Below, piece by piece: positions 1 through 7,993 of a DNA stretch of 64,000 bases (positions are counted from its first letter, which is position 1; each line of letters begins with the position of its first letter). A program made the position numbers and the translations under genes. The stretch spans positions 224,795 to 288,794 of the forward strand of contig NZ_LFML01000068.1 in NCBI RefSeq assembly GCF_001044425.1, written 5' to 3'. This DNA is from Streptomyces roseus. Its GTDB lineage: Bacteria > Actinomycetota > Actinomycetes > Streptomycetales > Streptomycetaceae. The notes below the pieces were generated by a model. That model did not search any database, was not told where the DNA came from, and saw only the letters and a list, made by a program, of their open reading frames with translations.

Positions 1-1
1 G

Positions 2-802
2 CACGTGGCCTGGCTCATCGCCGGCGGCTGCGACGGCGTGGTCCCCAACGGCTCCCTCGGGGAGTACCAGACCCTCACCGACGAGGAGCGGGCCCGCGTG
101 GTCCGCACCGCCGTCGAGGCGGCCGGCGACGGCGCCCGCGTCATGCCCGGCGTCGCCGCCTACGGCAGCGCCGAGGCCCGCCGCTGGGCCGACCAGGCCG
201 CCGGGGCCGGCGCCGGCTCCGTACTCCTGCTGCCCCCCAACGCGTTCCGGGCCGACGAGGCGACCGTACGCGCCCACTACGCCGACGTCGCCCGCGCCGG
301 ACTGCCCGTCGTCGCGTACAACAACCCCATCGACACCAAGGTGGACCTGACCCCCGGCCTGCTCGCCCGCCTGCACGGCGACGGCAGCATCGTCGCCGTC
401 AAGGAGTTCAGCGGGGACGTCCGCCGCGCCTACGAGATCGCCGAACTCGCCCCCGGCCTCGACCTGCTCATCGGCGCCGACGACGTCCTCCTCGAACTCG
501 CCCTCGCGGGCGCGGTCGGCTGGATCGCCGGCTACCCCAACGCCCTGCCGCGCTCCTGCGCCGAGCTCTACCGGGCCGCCGTCGCCGGGGACCTCGCCAC
601 CGCGCTGCCGCTGTACAAGTCCCTGCACTCGCTGCTGCGCTGGGACTCCAAGACCGAGTTCGTCCAGGCCATCAAGCTCTCCATGGACCTCGCGGGACGC
701 CCCGGCGGCGCCACCCGCCCGCCCCGCTTCCCCCTCACCGGGGAGACCGAGGCGGCCGTCCGCGCCGCCACCGAGAAGGCCCTCGCCGAGGGCCACAACT
801 GA
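2..802 (+). CDS. DapA/NAL-family lyase, 5'-truncated by window edge
   Basis: C-terminal ~266 residues of a dihydrodipicolinate synthase / N-acetylneuraminate lyase superfamily protein (class I aldolase, TIM barrel, cytoplasmic). Visible motifs: GSLGEYQTLT near the phosphate/keto-acid binding loop, the tyrosine of VVAYNNP, and the Schiff-base lysine in VAVKEFSGD about 130 residues into the visible part. The true start lies upstream; the GTG at position 5 falls inside the conserved barrel, so it is not the start. It ends 17 bp before a proline-racemase-family gene. In hydroxyproline catabolism a DapA-family enzyme deaminates pyrroline-4-hydroxy-2-carboxylate to 2-oxoglutarate semialdehyde, and that is the role I infer from the neighbours. 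A 2-keto-3-deoxy sugar-acid aldolase is an alternative. Confidence 0.85.
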   Translation, partial: HVAWLIAGGCDGVVPNGSLGEYQTLTDEERARVVRTAVEAAGDGARVMPGVAAYGSAEARRWADQAAGAGAGSVLLLPPNAFRADEATVRAHYADVARAGLPVVAYNNPIDTKVDLTPGLLARLHGDGSIVAVKEFSGDVRRAYEIAELAPGLDLLIGADDVLLELALAGAVGWIAGYPNALPRSCAELYRAAVAGDLATALPLYKSLHSLLRWDSKTEFVQAIKLSMDLAGRPGGATRPPRFPLTGETEAAVRAATEKALAEGHN

Positions 803-819
803 ATCCGAGGGAAGCCGGA

Positions 820-1824
820 ATGCGTACGCGCCACATCTACCACGCGGTGGACTCGCACACCGAGGGCATGCCGACGCGGGTGATCACCGGGGGCGTCGGA
901 GTGATCCCCGGCGCCACGATGGCCGAGAAGCGGCTCCACTTCATCGAGCACCTGGACCACGTCCGGACCCTGCTCATGTACGAGCCGCGCGGGCACTCCG
1001 CGATGAGCGGCGCCATCCTCCAGCCCCCCACCCGCCCCGACGCCGACTTCGGCGTGCTCTACATCGAGGTGTCGGGCCTGCTCCCCATGTGCGGACACGG
1101 GACCATCGGCGTCGCCACCGTCCTGGTCGAGACGGGCATGGTCGAGGTGGTCGAGCCGGTCACCACCGTACGGCTCGACACCCCGGCCGGACTGGTGAGC
1201 GTGGACGTCCGCGTCGAGGACGGGGCGGCCACCGCCGTCACCCTCACCAACGTCCCCTCCTTCTGCGCCGGACTCGACCTCAAGGCCGAGGTACCCGGCT
1301 TCGGCACGGTCACCTACGACCTCGCCTACGGCGGGAACTTCTACGCCTTCGTCGAACTCGACGCCCTCGGGCTCCCCTTCGACCGGGAGCGGGGGGACGA
1401 ACTGCTCGCCGCGGGACTCGCCGTCATGGACGCCGTCAACGCCTCGGGCGACCGGCCGGTCCACCCCGAGAACCCCGCCATCGCCGGGGTCAAGCACGTC
1501 TACCTCGCCGCGCCCGGCTCCGACGCCCGCCGCTCCCGGCACGCCATGGCCATCCATCCGGGCTGGTTCGACCGCTCGCCGTGCGGAACGGGCACCAGCG
1601 CGCGGATGGCGCAGCTGCACGCCCGCGGCCGTCTCGCACTCGGCGCGGACTTCGTCAACGAGTCCTTCATCGGCACGCAGTTCACCGGCCGGCTGATCGG
1701 GGAGAGCTCCGTCGGTGCCCTCCCGGCCGTCGTCCCCACCGTCACCGGCCGGGCCTGGATCACCGGCACCGCCCAGTACTTCCTCGACCCCTCTGACCCC
1801 TTCCCCGCGGGGTTCCTGCTGTGA
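820..1824 (+). CDS. Proline racemase family enzyme (probable 4-hydroxyproline 2-epimerase)
   Basis: 334 aa, normal family length. Both catalytic cysteines are present: C91 in LPMCGHGTIG and C255 in DRSPCGTGTS. A two-Cys pair is what racemases/epimerases need; trans-3-hydroxyproline dehydratases replace one Cys with Thr. The EPRGHSAMSGA segment is also typical. The ATG start follows GAGGGAAGCC. The stop overlaps the GTG start of the next gene (GTGA), so translation is probably coupled. Its place between a DapA-like lyase and an ornithine-cyclodeaminase-like protein supports hydroxyproline epimerisation as the first catabolic step. Substrate (4-hydroxyproline versus proline) cannot be fixed from sequence alone. 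Confidence 0.9.
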   Translation: MRTRHIYHAVDSHTEGMPTRVITGGVGVIPGATMAEKRLHFIEHLDHVRTLLMYEPRGHSAMSGAILQPPTRPDADFGVLYIEVSGLLPMCGHGTIGVATVLVETGMVEVVEPVTTVRLDTPAGLVSVDVRVEDGAATAVTLTNVPSFCAGLDLKAEVPGFGTVTYDLAYGGNFYAFVELDALGLPFDRERGDELLAAGLAVMDAVNASGDRPVHPENPAIAGVKHVYLAAPGSDARRSRHAMAIHPGWFDRSPCGTGTSARMAQLHARGRLALGADFVNESFIGTQFTGRLIGESSVGALPAVVPTVTGRAWITGTAQYFLDPSDPFPAGFLL

Positions 1825-2909
1825 GCGCCGGGGCCGCGGGGACCTCCGTGCGGACGACCGACTACCACACCGCCGGGGAGCCCTTCCGGATCGTCGACAC
1901 CGCCGGGGCCGGACTGCCGCCCGTCCCCGGGGACACCGTCGCCGAGCGCTGCGCCACCGCCATCGGCCCCGGGGGCTCCGGGACTGCCCCGCGCCGGAGC
2001 CCGCTGGACGACGTACGGCGCTTCCTCGTGCAGGAGCCGCGCGGGCACGCCGGGATGTACGGCGGGTTCGTCGTGCCCCCGGACGACGACGGGGCCCACT
2101 TCGGCGTGCTGTTCTGGCACAAGGACGGCTACTCCACCGCCTGCGGCCACGGCACGATGGCCCTCGGCGCCTGGGCCGTGGACACCGGCCGGGTCGCCGC
2201 GCCGGACGACGGGGACGCACAGGTGCGGATCGACGTGCCGTCGGGGCGGGTCGCCGCGACCGTGCATCGCGCCGGCGGCCGCACCACCGGGGTCACCTTC
2301 CGCAACGTCCCGGCCCGGGTCGGCGCCCGCAAGGTGCCGGTGGCGACCACCCTGGGCCTGGCGGAGGTGGACATCGCGCACGCCGGCGCCTGCTACGCGT
2401 CCGTCGCCGCCCGGGACCTCGGCCTGGAGGTGACGCGGGCGGCGCTGCCCGAACTCGTCCGCGCCGGACAGGAGATCCGGGCCGCGCTGGCCACCCACCC
2501 CGGGACCTGGCACCCCGGCGGACCACTGCTCTCGGGGGTCTACGGGGTGATCCTCCACGAGGAGCTGCCCGGAACCCCGTTCGGGCCGCACCAGCGCAAC
2601 GTCACCGTGTTCGCCGACGGGCAGATCGACCGCTCGCCCTGCGGCTCGGGGACCTCGGCGCGCCTCGCACTGCTCGCGGAGGACGGCCGGATCGGGGCGG
2701 GGGAGGACCTGCTGCACGAGTCGGTGGTGGGCACGGTGTTCACGGGGCGGGTGGTTCCCGGGGGATCCGGGGACGGTTTTTGTACGGGCTCCCGGGACGG
2801 CTCCCGCGAGGGCGTGGTCACGGAGGTCACCGGCACGGCGTACCGCACCGGCGAGCACGCCTTCGTCCGCGATCCGCAGGACGCCCTCGGAACCGGATTC
2901 CTGCTGTGA
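1821..2909 (+). CDS. Second proline racemase family enzyme
   Basis: 362 aa, GTG start overlapping the preceding stop by four bases. It has the same two-cysteine architecture: C108 in STACGHGTMALG and C274 in DRSPCGSGTS, with QEPRGHAGMYGG upstream. It is longer than its neighbour and diverged from it, so this is an old paralogue pair and not a recent duplication. Because both Cys are kept, epimerase/racemase chemistry is more likely than dehydratase. It may act on a different hydroxyproline isomer than the first enzyme. Its stop again overlaps a GTG start of the next gene. Insert-like stretch around residues 310-325 (GSGDGFCTGSRDGSRE) is unusual and probably surface exposed. Confidence 0.88.
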   Translation: MSAGAAGTSVRTTDYHTAGEPFRIVDTAGAGLPPVPGDTVAERCATAIGPGGSGTAPRRSPLDDVRRFLVQEPRGHAGMYGGFVVPPDDDGAHFGVLFWHKDGYSTACGHGTMALGAWAVDTGRVAAPDDGDAQVRIDVPSGRVAATVHRAGGRTTGVTFRNVPARVGARKVPVATTLGLAEVDIAHAGACYASVAARDLGLEVTRAALPELVRAGQEIRAALATHPGTWHPGGPLLSGVYGVILHEELPGTPFGPHQRNVTVFADGQIDRSPCGSGTSARLALLAEDGRIGAGEDLLHESVVGTVFTGRVVPGGSGDGFCTGSRDGSREGVVTEVTGTAYRTGEHAFVRDPQDALGTGFLL

Positions 2910-3868
2910 TCCCGCAGTTCGATGCGGAGCGGACGGCCGCGCTGCTGACCCCGGCCGCGGCCGCCGACGCCCTGGCCGGCGTACTGCGGGCCGGGCTGGA
3001 CCCGGAGTCCTGCCCGCAGCGCTCGTCGGTGGCGGTCCCGGGCGGGGGCGAACTGCTGCTGATGCCGGCCGCGGCGGGGGCGTACGCCGGGGTGAAGATC
3101 GCCGGGGTGGCGCCCGGCAACCCCGCCCTCGGGCTCCCCCGCATCACCGGCTCGTACCTCCTGCTGGACGGGCCGACGCTGCGCCCGCTGGCCCTGTTCG
3201 ACGGCGCGGCGCTCACCGCGCTGCGCACCCCGGCGGTCTCGGCGCTCGCCCTGCGGTACCTGGCGCCGGCCGGGCGGCCGCTGCGGCTGGTGCTCTTCGG
3301 CACCGGGCCGCAGGCGTACGGGCACCTCGAAGCGGTGCGGCAGGTGCGGGAGCCGGCGGGGGTGGTGGTCGTCGGCCGCAACCCGGCGGCCGCGCGGAAG
3401 CTGGCGGAGCACACCCGGGCCCTGGGGGTTCCGGCGCGCACGGGCACCCCGGCGGACGTGGCCGGCGCGGACCTGGTGCTCTGCTGCACGACGGCCCGCG
3501 AACCCCTCTTCGACGGGCGGCTGGTGGCTCCGGGGGCGACGGTGGTGGCGGTCGGCTCGCACGAGCCGGACGCCCGGGAGACCGACACCGCCCTGGTGCG
3601 GCGGGCCGCCGTGTACGTGGAGTCGCGCGCGGCGGCCCTGCGCGAGGCGGGGGATCTGCTGGTACCGGAGGCGGAGGGGGCCATCGGTCCCGGTCATATC
3701 AACGGCACCCTGGCCGACCTGGTGGCGGGCCGGATATCGGCGGGCGGGGGACAGGGTTGTCCACAGCTCTTCAAGAGTGTGGGCATGGCCTGGGAGGATC
3801 TGGCCGTGGCGGTGGCGATGTATCACGCCGCCGGAGGAACCACCGCTCGGGGACCAAGCGCAACGTGA
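2906..3868 (+). CDS. Ornithine cyclodeaminase / mu-crystallin family protein
   Basis: 320 aa. The GTG at 2906 overlaps the upstream TGA; the frame is open further upstream but homology begins at this start. The Rossmann dinucleotide motif is seen as LFGTGPQAYGHLEAV, followed by VVVGRNPAAARKLAE and the substrate loop VAVGSHEPDARETD. The C-terminal NGTLADLVAGR and TLFKSVG-like LFKSVGMAWEDLAVA are diagnostic for the OCD/mu-crystallin family. Members linked to proline-racemase-family genes are often delta1-pyrroline-2-carboxylate reductases (LhpI-type), which fits a route from 3-hydroxyproline to proline. Ornithine cyclodeaminase and N-methyl-amino-acid dehydrogenase are alternatives. Last gene of the overlapping operon before the regulator. 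Confidence 0.87.
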   Translation: MIPQFDAERTAALLTPAAAADALAGVLRAGLDPESCPQRSSVAVPGGGELLLMPAAAGAYAGVKIAGVAPGNPALGLPRITGSYLLLDGPTLRPLALFDGAALTALRTPAVSALALRYLAPAGRPLRLVLFGTGPQAYGHLEAVRQVREPAGVVVVGRNPAAARKLAEHTRALGVPARTGTPADVAGADLVLCCTTAREPLFDGRLVAPGATVVAVGSHEPDARETDTALVRRAAVYVESRAAALREAGDLLVPEAEGAIGPGHINGTLADLVAGRISAGGGQGCPQLFKSVGMAWEDLAVAVAMYHAAGGTTARGPSAT

Positions 3869-3869
3869 C

Positions 3870-3876
3870 ATTGTAC
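3870..3876. promoter_or_regulatory. Candidate GntR operator half (ATTGTAC)
   Basis: ATTGTAC lies 49 bp upstream of the GntR start. Its reverse complement GTACAAT sits at 5140-5146, inside the promoter of the ABC importer. FadR-type regulators bind GT-(N)-AC pseudo-palindromes, so a shared site for auto- and cross-regulation is plausible. Seven matching bases are weak evidence on their own. Confidence 0.3.
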
Positions 3877-3924
3877 GCTGGTCCTCTGCACCCGGTGGTG
3901 CAACGCCGGTTCGGAGGAAAAGCA

Positions 3925-4644
3925 ATGGGTGACCTGAAGCAGCACAGCCTCATCAAGGCCCAGGAACGGCTCCGCGACCAGGTCGGCCACGCCCTCCGAG
4001 CAGCCCTGATAGCGGGTGAACTGCGCCCCGGAAGCGTCTACTCTGCGCCCGGCCTCGCCGCCGAGCTCGGGGTCTCCGCCACACCGGTCCGCGAGGCGAT
4101 GCTCGACCTCGCCCGCGAGGGCCTGGTGGAACCCGTCCGCAACAAGGGCTTTCGGATCACCGAGGTCAGCGAGCGGGACCTGGACCAGTACACCGAACTG
4201 CGCACGATGATCGAGGTCCCGACCATCGGCCGGATCGCGAAGATCGCCACGGCGGAGCAGCTGGAGGAGCTGCGCCCCATCGCCGAGGAGATCGTCACCA
4301 GCGCCCGCGAGCACAACCTCATCGGCTACCTGGAGGCGGACCGCCGCTTCCACCTCTCCCTGCTGGCCCTGGCGGGCAACGACCGCCTGGTCGAGACCGT
4401 CGGCGACCTGCGCAAGCGCTCGCGGCTGTACGGACTGACGGGGCTGGACGAGGCCGGAAAGCTGGTCTCCTCCGCCGAGGAGCACATCGAGCTGCTCGAC
4501 CTGATGATCGCCGGCGATGCGGAGGCGGCGGAAGCCTGCATGACCCGCCACCTCGGCCACGTCCGCTCCCTCTGGGCCCAGGGCCGGGACGAACCGGTGG
4601 GCCGCACCCCGGGAGGCCTCGGCTCGGGCATCCAGGGCGTCTAG
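3925..4644 (+). CDS. GntR family regulator, FadR subfamily
   Basis: 239 aa. ATG at 3925 has GGAGG at 3913-3917 with 7-nt spacing, so it was preferred to upstream in-frame codons. The N-terminal winged HTH (about residues 15-80) includes LAAELGVSATPVREAMLDLAREGLVE. The C-terminal all-helical FCD domain (about 95-225) keeps the metal/ligand-binding pattern DRRFHLSLLALAGN and EEHIELLDLMIAGD. FCD-type GntR proteins usually sense small organic acids. Sitting between the racemase operon and the peptide ABC operon, it is likely the local regulator of both. It is separated from the catabolic genes by only 56 bp, so it may also be co-transcribed with them. Confidence 0.88.
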   Translation: MGDLKQHSLIKAQERLRDQVGHALRAALIAGELRPGSVYSAPGLAAELGVSATPVREAMLDLAREGLVEPVRNKGFRITEVSERDLDQYTELRTMIEVPTIGRIAKIATAEQLEELRPIAEEIVTSAREHNLIGYLEADRRFHLSLLALAGNDRLVETVGDLRKRSRLYGLTGLDEAGKLVSSAEEHIELLDLMIAGDAEAAEACMTRHLGHVRSLWAQGRDEPVGRTPGGLGSGIQGV

Positions 4645-4731
4645 GCGCCAACGCGCCAAGGCCTCGACGCGCCAAGGGGTGGCGCGCGGGCTCGGGGATC
4701 CGCGGCGCGGCGACGAGGCGCCGCGGGTCGC

Positions 4732-5078
4732 TCAGCCGTCGAGCCGGCGCCTGCGCCCCGGCCCGGTCGGGTGCGTGCCGGTGATGCCCATGACCACCGA
4801 GTAGAGGCTGGTTTCCGCGGTGATGAAGAGGCGGTTGTGCTCGGCGCCGCCGAAGGCGATGTCGGAGACCGTTTCGGGGACGTTGAGCCGTCCGATCAGG
4901 GTGCCGTCGGGGTCGTAGCAGTGCACGCCGTCGTCCATCGCGGCCGCCCAGGGCCTGCCGCCGTCGTCGAAGCGGAGGCTGTCGAAGCGGGCCCTGCCGG
5001 GCGCCGCTTCGGCCCAGACCCTGCCCTCGGACAGCGTGCCCTCGTCGCGTACGTCGAAGACCCGGATGAAGCCGCCAA
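4732..5078 (-). pseudogene. SMP-30/gluconolactonase family remnant (C-terminal third)
   Basis: The minus-strand frame from about 5078 down to the stop at 4732 reads as the last ~115 residues of an SMP-30/gluconolactonase/LRE family beta-propeller: IRVFDVRDEGTL, RFDSLRFDDGGRPWAAA, GVHCYDPDGTLIGRLNVP, then the blade containing SDIAFGGAEHNRLFITAETSLYSV. Two thirds of the domain, including the usual N-terminal metal ligands, are missing, and the frame runs upstream into unrelated sequence that forms the importer promoter. I read it as a decayed gene left after a deletion. The residues that remain are well conserved, so the loss may be recent. Confidence 0.65.
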
Positions 5079-5133
5079 CCCGCCCTCGTTCGGCGGGATT
5101 TGGACACGGCTGGATAACGGCGGCACCAACCCC

Positions 5134-5162
5134 TTGTCAGTACAATTTCACATTACTATGTT
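5134..5162 (+). promoter_or_regulatory. Promoter for the ABC importer operon
   Basis: TTGTCA (5134-5139), 17-bp spacer, TATGTT (5157-5162): a good sigma-70/HrdB-like promoter in a locally AT-rich stretch, 43 bp upstream of the lipoprotein ATG. GTACAAT (5140-5146), directly after the -35 box, is the inverse of a motif upstream of the GntR gene and could be its operator. Confidence 0.6.
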
Positions 5163-5204
5163 ACCGGTCACATCATAGAGCGCGGCCCTTCACTGGAGTG
5201 ACCC

Positions 5205-6947
5205 ATGACCAAGCGCACCCAACTCGCCCTCGCCACCGCCCTCGTGGCGGCACTCGCACTCGGTGCCTCGGGCTGCTCCGACCCCAAGAAGGGCTCGGCG
5301 GGCGCCGGTTCGGGCAACCCCGCCGCCGCCAACGACGGCAAGGTCCTCGGCGGCACCCCGGTCAAGGGCGGGACCCTGACCGTCCTGTCCAACCAGGACT
5401 TCTCCCACCTCGACCCCGCCCGCAACTGGGTCATGCCGGCCATGGACTTCGGCACCCGCCTCCTCTACCGCACCCTGGTCACCTTCAAGGCCGAGCCCGG
5501 CAAGGGCGGCAGCGAGCTCGTCCCGGACCTCGCCACCGACCTCGGCACCCCCTCCAACGGCGGCAAGACCTGGACGTTCACCCTCAAGGAGGGCGTCAAG
5601 TACGAGGACGGCTCGCCCGTCAAGGCGCAGGACATCAAGTACAACGTGGAGCGCTCCTTCGCCCCCGACCTGACCGGCGGCCCCGACTACGCGGCCCAGT
5701 ACCTGGCCGGCGGCGAGGGGTACAAGGGGCCGCTCCAGGGGCAGCACCTCGACTCGGTCAAGACCCCCGACGACCGCACGATCGTCTTCGAACTGAAGCG
5801 CCCGGTCGCGGAGTTCTCCGCCACCGCCACCCTCCCCACCTTCGCCCCGGTGCCGCAGGCCCAGGAGAAGGGCACCCAGTACGACGCCCGGCCGTTCTCC
5901 TCCGGCCCGTACAAGATCGAGACGTACGACCGCGACAAGAAGCTCGTCCTCGTCCGCAACGAGCACTGGGACCCGAAGACCGACACCGTGAGGAAGGCCT
6001 ACCCCGACAAGTACGTCGTGGTCATGGGCCTCAAGGGCGGCCAGATCGACGACCGGATCATCGCCGGCGAGGGCGCCGACGCCTCGGCCGTCCAGTACAT
6101 GGACATGCGCCCCGAGAGCGCCCCCAAGGTGCTCCCGAAGCCTGAGGTCAAGGCGCGCCTGCTCGCCGAGTCCCAGGGCTGTACCGAGATGCTCTACCTC
6201 AACAACTCCCGGGCGCCCTTCAACGATCCCAAGGTCCGCGAGGCCATGCAGTACGCCGTCGACAAGGAGGCCGTGATCACGGCGGGCGGTGGTCCGGCCC
6301 TCAACGAGATCGCCACCGCCTACCTGCCCCCGGCGCTCTCCGGCGGCAAGCAGGCCGACACCCTCAAGATCGCCCCGGCGGGCGACCCGGCCAAGGCCAA
6401 GGAGCTCCTCAAGGCCGCCGGCAAGGAGTCGCTGAAGGTCTCCCTCGCCGTCTCCACCGGCGACAAGGGCAAGGCCGAGGCCATCCAGCAGGGGCTGTCC
6501 CGCGCCGGCATCGAGGTCGTCGTCGACACCATCGACCCGGGCGCGTACTACGACGTGATCGGCGACCTCTCCACCACGCCCGACATGACGCTCTCCGGCT
6601 GGTGTCCCGACTACCCCTCCGGCTCCACCTGGATCCCCTTCGTCTTCGACGGACGCACCATCAAGGAGAAGGGCAACCAGGGCAACAACAGCCAGTTCCG
6701 CGACGAGGCCACCATGAAGCGGATCGACGAGATCAACGCCATGGCCGACGCCAAGCAGGCCAACCAGGCCTGGATCGACCTCGACGCCGAGATCATGAAG
6801 AAGTCCCCGGCCGTCCCGGTCCTGCTGGAGCGCAAGCCGCTGCTCGTCGGCCCCAACATCGCCGGCGCCTACGGCCACCCGGTGTGGACCGGCACCATCG
6901 ACTACGCGACCGTCGGCCTGAAGGACCCCTCGAAGAGCCAGGGCTGA
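5205..6947 (+). CDS. Peptide-type ABC transporter substrate-binding lipoprotein (family 5)
   Basis: 580 aa. N-terminal signal MTKRTQLALATALVAALAL with lipobox GASGC, so it should be a membrane-anchored extracytoplasmic binding protein. SBP_bac_5 (DppA/OppA) hallmarks follow: FSHLDPARNWVMPAMDFGTRLLYRTL, the LATDLGTPSNGGKTWTFTLKEGVKYEDGSPVKAQDIKYNV-type segment near residues 100-150, and a C-terminal DMTLSGWCPDYPSGST. Length is normal. It has its own promoter and heads a five-gene importer operon. The neighbouring hydroxyproline-type enzymes suggest prolyl or hydroxyprolyl peptides as ligands, which is inference. Confidence 0.92.
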   Translation: MTKRTQLALATALVAALALGASGCSDPKKGSAGAGSGNPAAANDGKVLGGTPVKGGTLTVLSNQDFSHLDPARNWVMPAMDFGTRLLYRTLVTFKAEPGKGGSELVPDLATDLGTPSNGGKTWTFTLKEGVKYEDGSPVKAQDIKYNVERSFAPDLTGGPDYAAQYLAGGEGYKGPLQGQHLDSVKTPDDRTIVFELKRPVAEFSATATLPTFAPVPQAQEKGTQYDARPFSSGPYKIETYDRDKKLVLVRNEHWDPKTDTVRKAYPDKYVVVMGLKGGQIDDRIIAGEGADASAVQYMDMRPESAPKVLPKPEVKARLLAESQGCTEMLYLNNSRAPFNDPKVREAMQYAVDKEAVITAGGGPALNEIATAYLPPALSGGKQADTLKIAPAGDPAKAKELLKAAGKESLKVSLAVSTGDKGKAEAIQQGLSRAGIEVVVDTIDPGAYYDVIGDLSTTPDMTLSGWCPDYPSGSTWIPFVFDGRTIKEKGNQGNNSQFRDEATMKRIDEINAMADAKQANQAWIDLDAEIMKKSPAVPVLLERKPLLVGPNIAGAYGHPVWTGTIDYATVGLKDPSKSQG

Positions 6948-6967
6948 GGGATACGGAGCCCGACACC

Positions 6968-7993
6968 ATGACCACCACCGCACCCGGAGCCGGAGGCGAG
7001 GCCCCCAAGGCCCCGGCCCAGGCTCCGGCCGGAGCCCCCGCCCCGGGCCCCGCGGCCGCCGGGGACGGCCGCGCGCCGGCCGCCGCCCGCCCCACCGGCA
7101 GCAGCCCCTGGCGGCTCGCCGGGCGCGAGCTGGGCCGCCGCCCCGCCGTCCGCGTCAGCCTCTGCGTCGTCCTCCTCTTCGTCCTGATGGCCGCCACCGC
7201 CCCCTGGCTGGGCGCACTCGGCGGCTGGTCCCCCGAGGAGTTCGACAAGTCCGCCATCGACCCCTACCTCGGCGGCCAGCCCCTCGGCTCCCTCGGCGGG
7301 ATCAGCCCCGAACACTGGCTCGGCGTCGAACCCGTCACCGGCCGCGACCTGTTCGCCCGCGTCGTCCACGGCGCCCAGGTCTCCCTCCTCATCGCCTTCG
7401 CCGCGACCGCCATCGTCGTCATCGCGGGCACCGCCGCCGGGATCGCCGCCGGCTACTTCGGCGGGCGCACCGACACGCTCCTGTCCCGCCTGATGGACCT
7501 GACCATGTCCTTCCCCTCCCTCATCTTCATGATCGCGATGCTGTCGGTGGCCAAGGACGTCAACCGGATCGTGCTGATGACCGCCGTCATCGGCCTCTTC
7601 GGCTGGCCCGGCGTCGCCCGCGTCGTCCGCGGCCAGACCCTCTCCCTCAAGCACCGCGAGTACGTGGACGCCGCCCGCGTCGGCGGCGCCGGCCCCTGGC
7701 GGATCCTGACCCGCGACATCCTCCCGGGCGTCTCCGGCCCGGTCATCGCCTACACCACCCTGCTCATCCCCGGCATGATCAGCACCGAGGCCGCGCTCAG
7801 CTACCTCGGCGTGGGCGTCCGCCCGCCGACCCCGTCCTGGGGCCAGATGATCGCCGAGTCCGTGGCCTTCTACGAGACCGACCCCATGTACTTCGTCATC
7901 CCGAGCACCTTCCTCTTCCTCGCGGTACTCGCCTTCACCCTGCTCGGCGACGCCCTGCGCGACATCCTCGACCCGAGGGGCGGCCGCAGTTGA
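6968..7993 (+). CDS. ABC transporter permease, DppC/OppC type
   Basis: 341 aa. ATG at 6968 opens an Ala/Pro/Gly-rich cytoplasmic tail of about 50 residues before the first membrane helix (VRVSLCVVLLFVLMAATAP). Family features: HWLGVEPVTGRDLFARVVHGAQVSLLIAF, five further helices, and the EAA loop EYVDAARVGGAGPWRILTRDILPG, which contacts the ATPases. The OppC-type ending LLGDALRDILDPR is present. The stop TGA overlaps the TTG start of the next permease. The long low-complexity N-tail is unusual for DppC but common in high-GC actinobacteria. Confidence 0.93.
   Translation: MTTTAPGAGGEAPKAPAQAPAGAPAPGPAAAGDGRAPAAARPTGSSPWRLAGRELGRRPAVRVSLCVVLLFVLMAATAPWLGALGGWSPEEFDKSAIDPYLGGQPLGSLGGISPEHWLGVEPVTGRDLFARVVHGAQVSLLIAFAATAIVVIAGTAAGIAAGYFGGRTDTLLSRLMDLTMSFPSLIFMIAMLSVAKDVNRIVLMTAVIGLFGWPGVARVVRGQTLSLKHREYVDAARVGGAGPWRILTRDILPGVSGPVIAYTTLLIPGMISTEAALSYLGVGVRPPTPSWGQMIAESVAFYETDPMYFVIPSTFLFLAVLAFTLLGDALRDILDPRGGRS

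Noticed and set aside
568..2220. Long minus-strand open frame opposite the proline-racemase genes
   Set aside because: Arg-rich, no domain; it is the GC-bias shadow of well-supported plus-strand genes.
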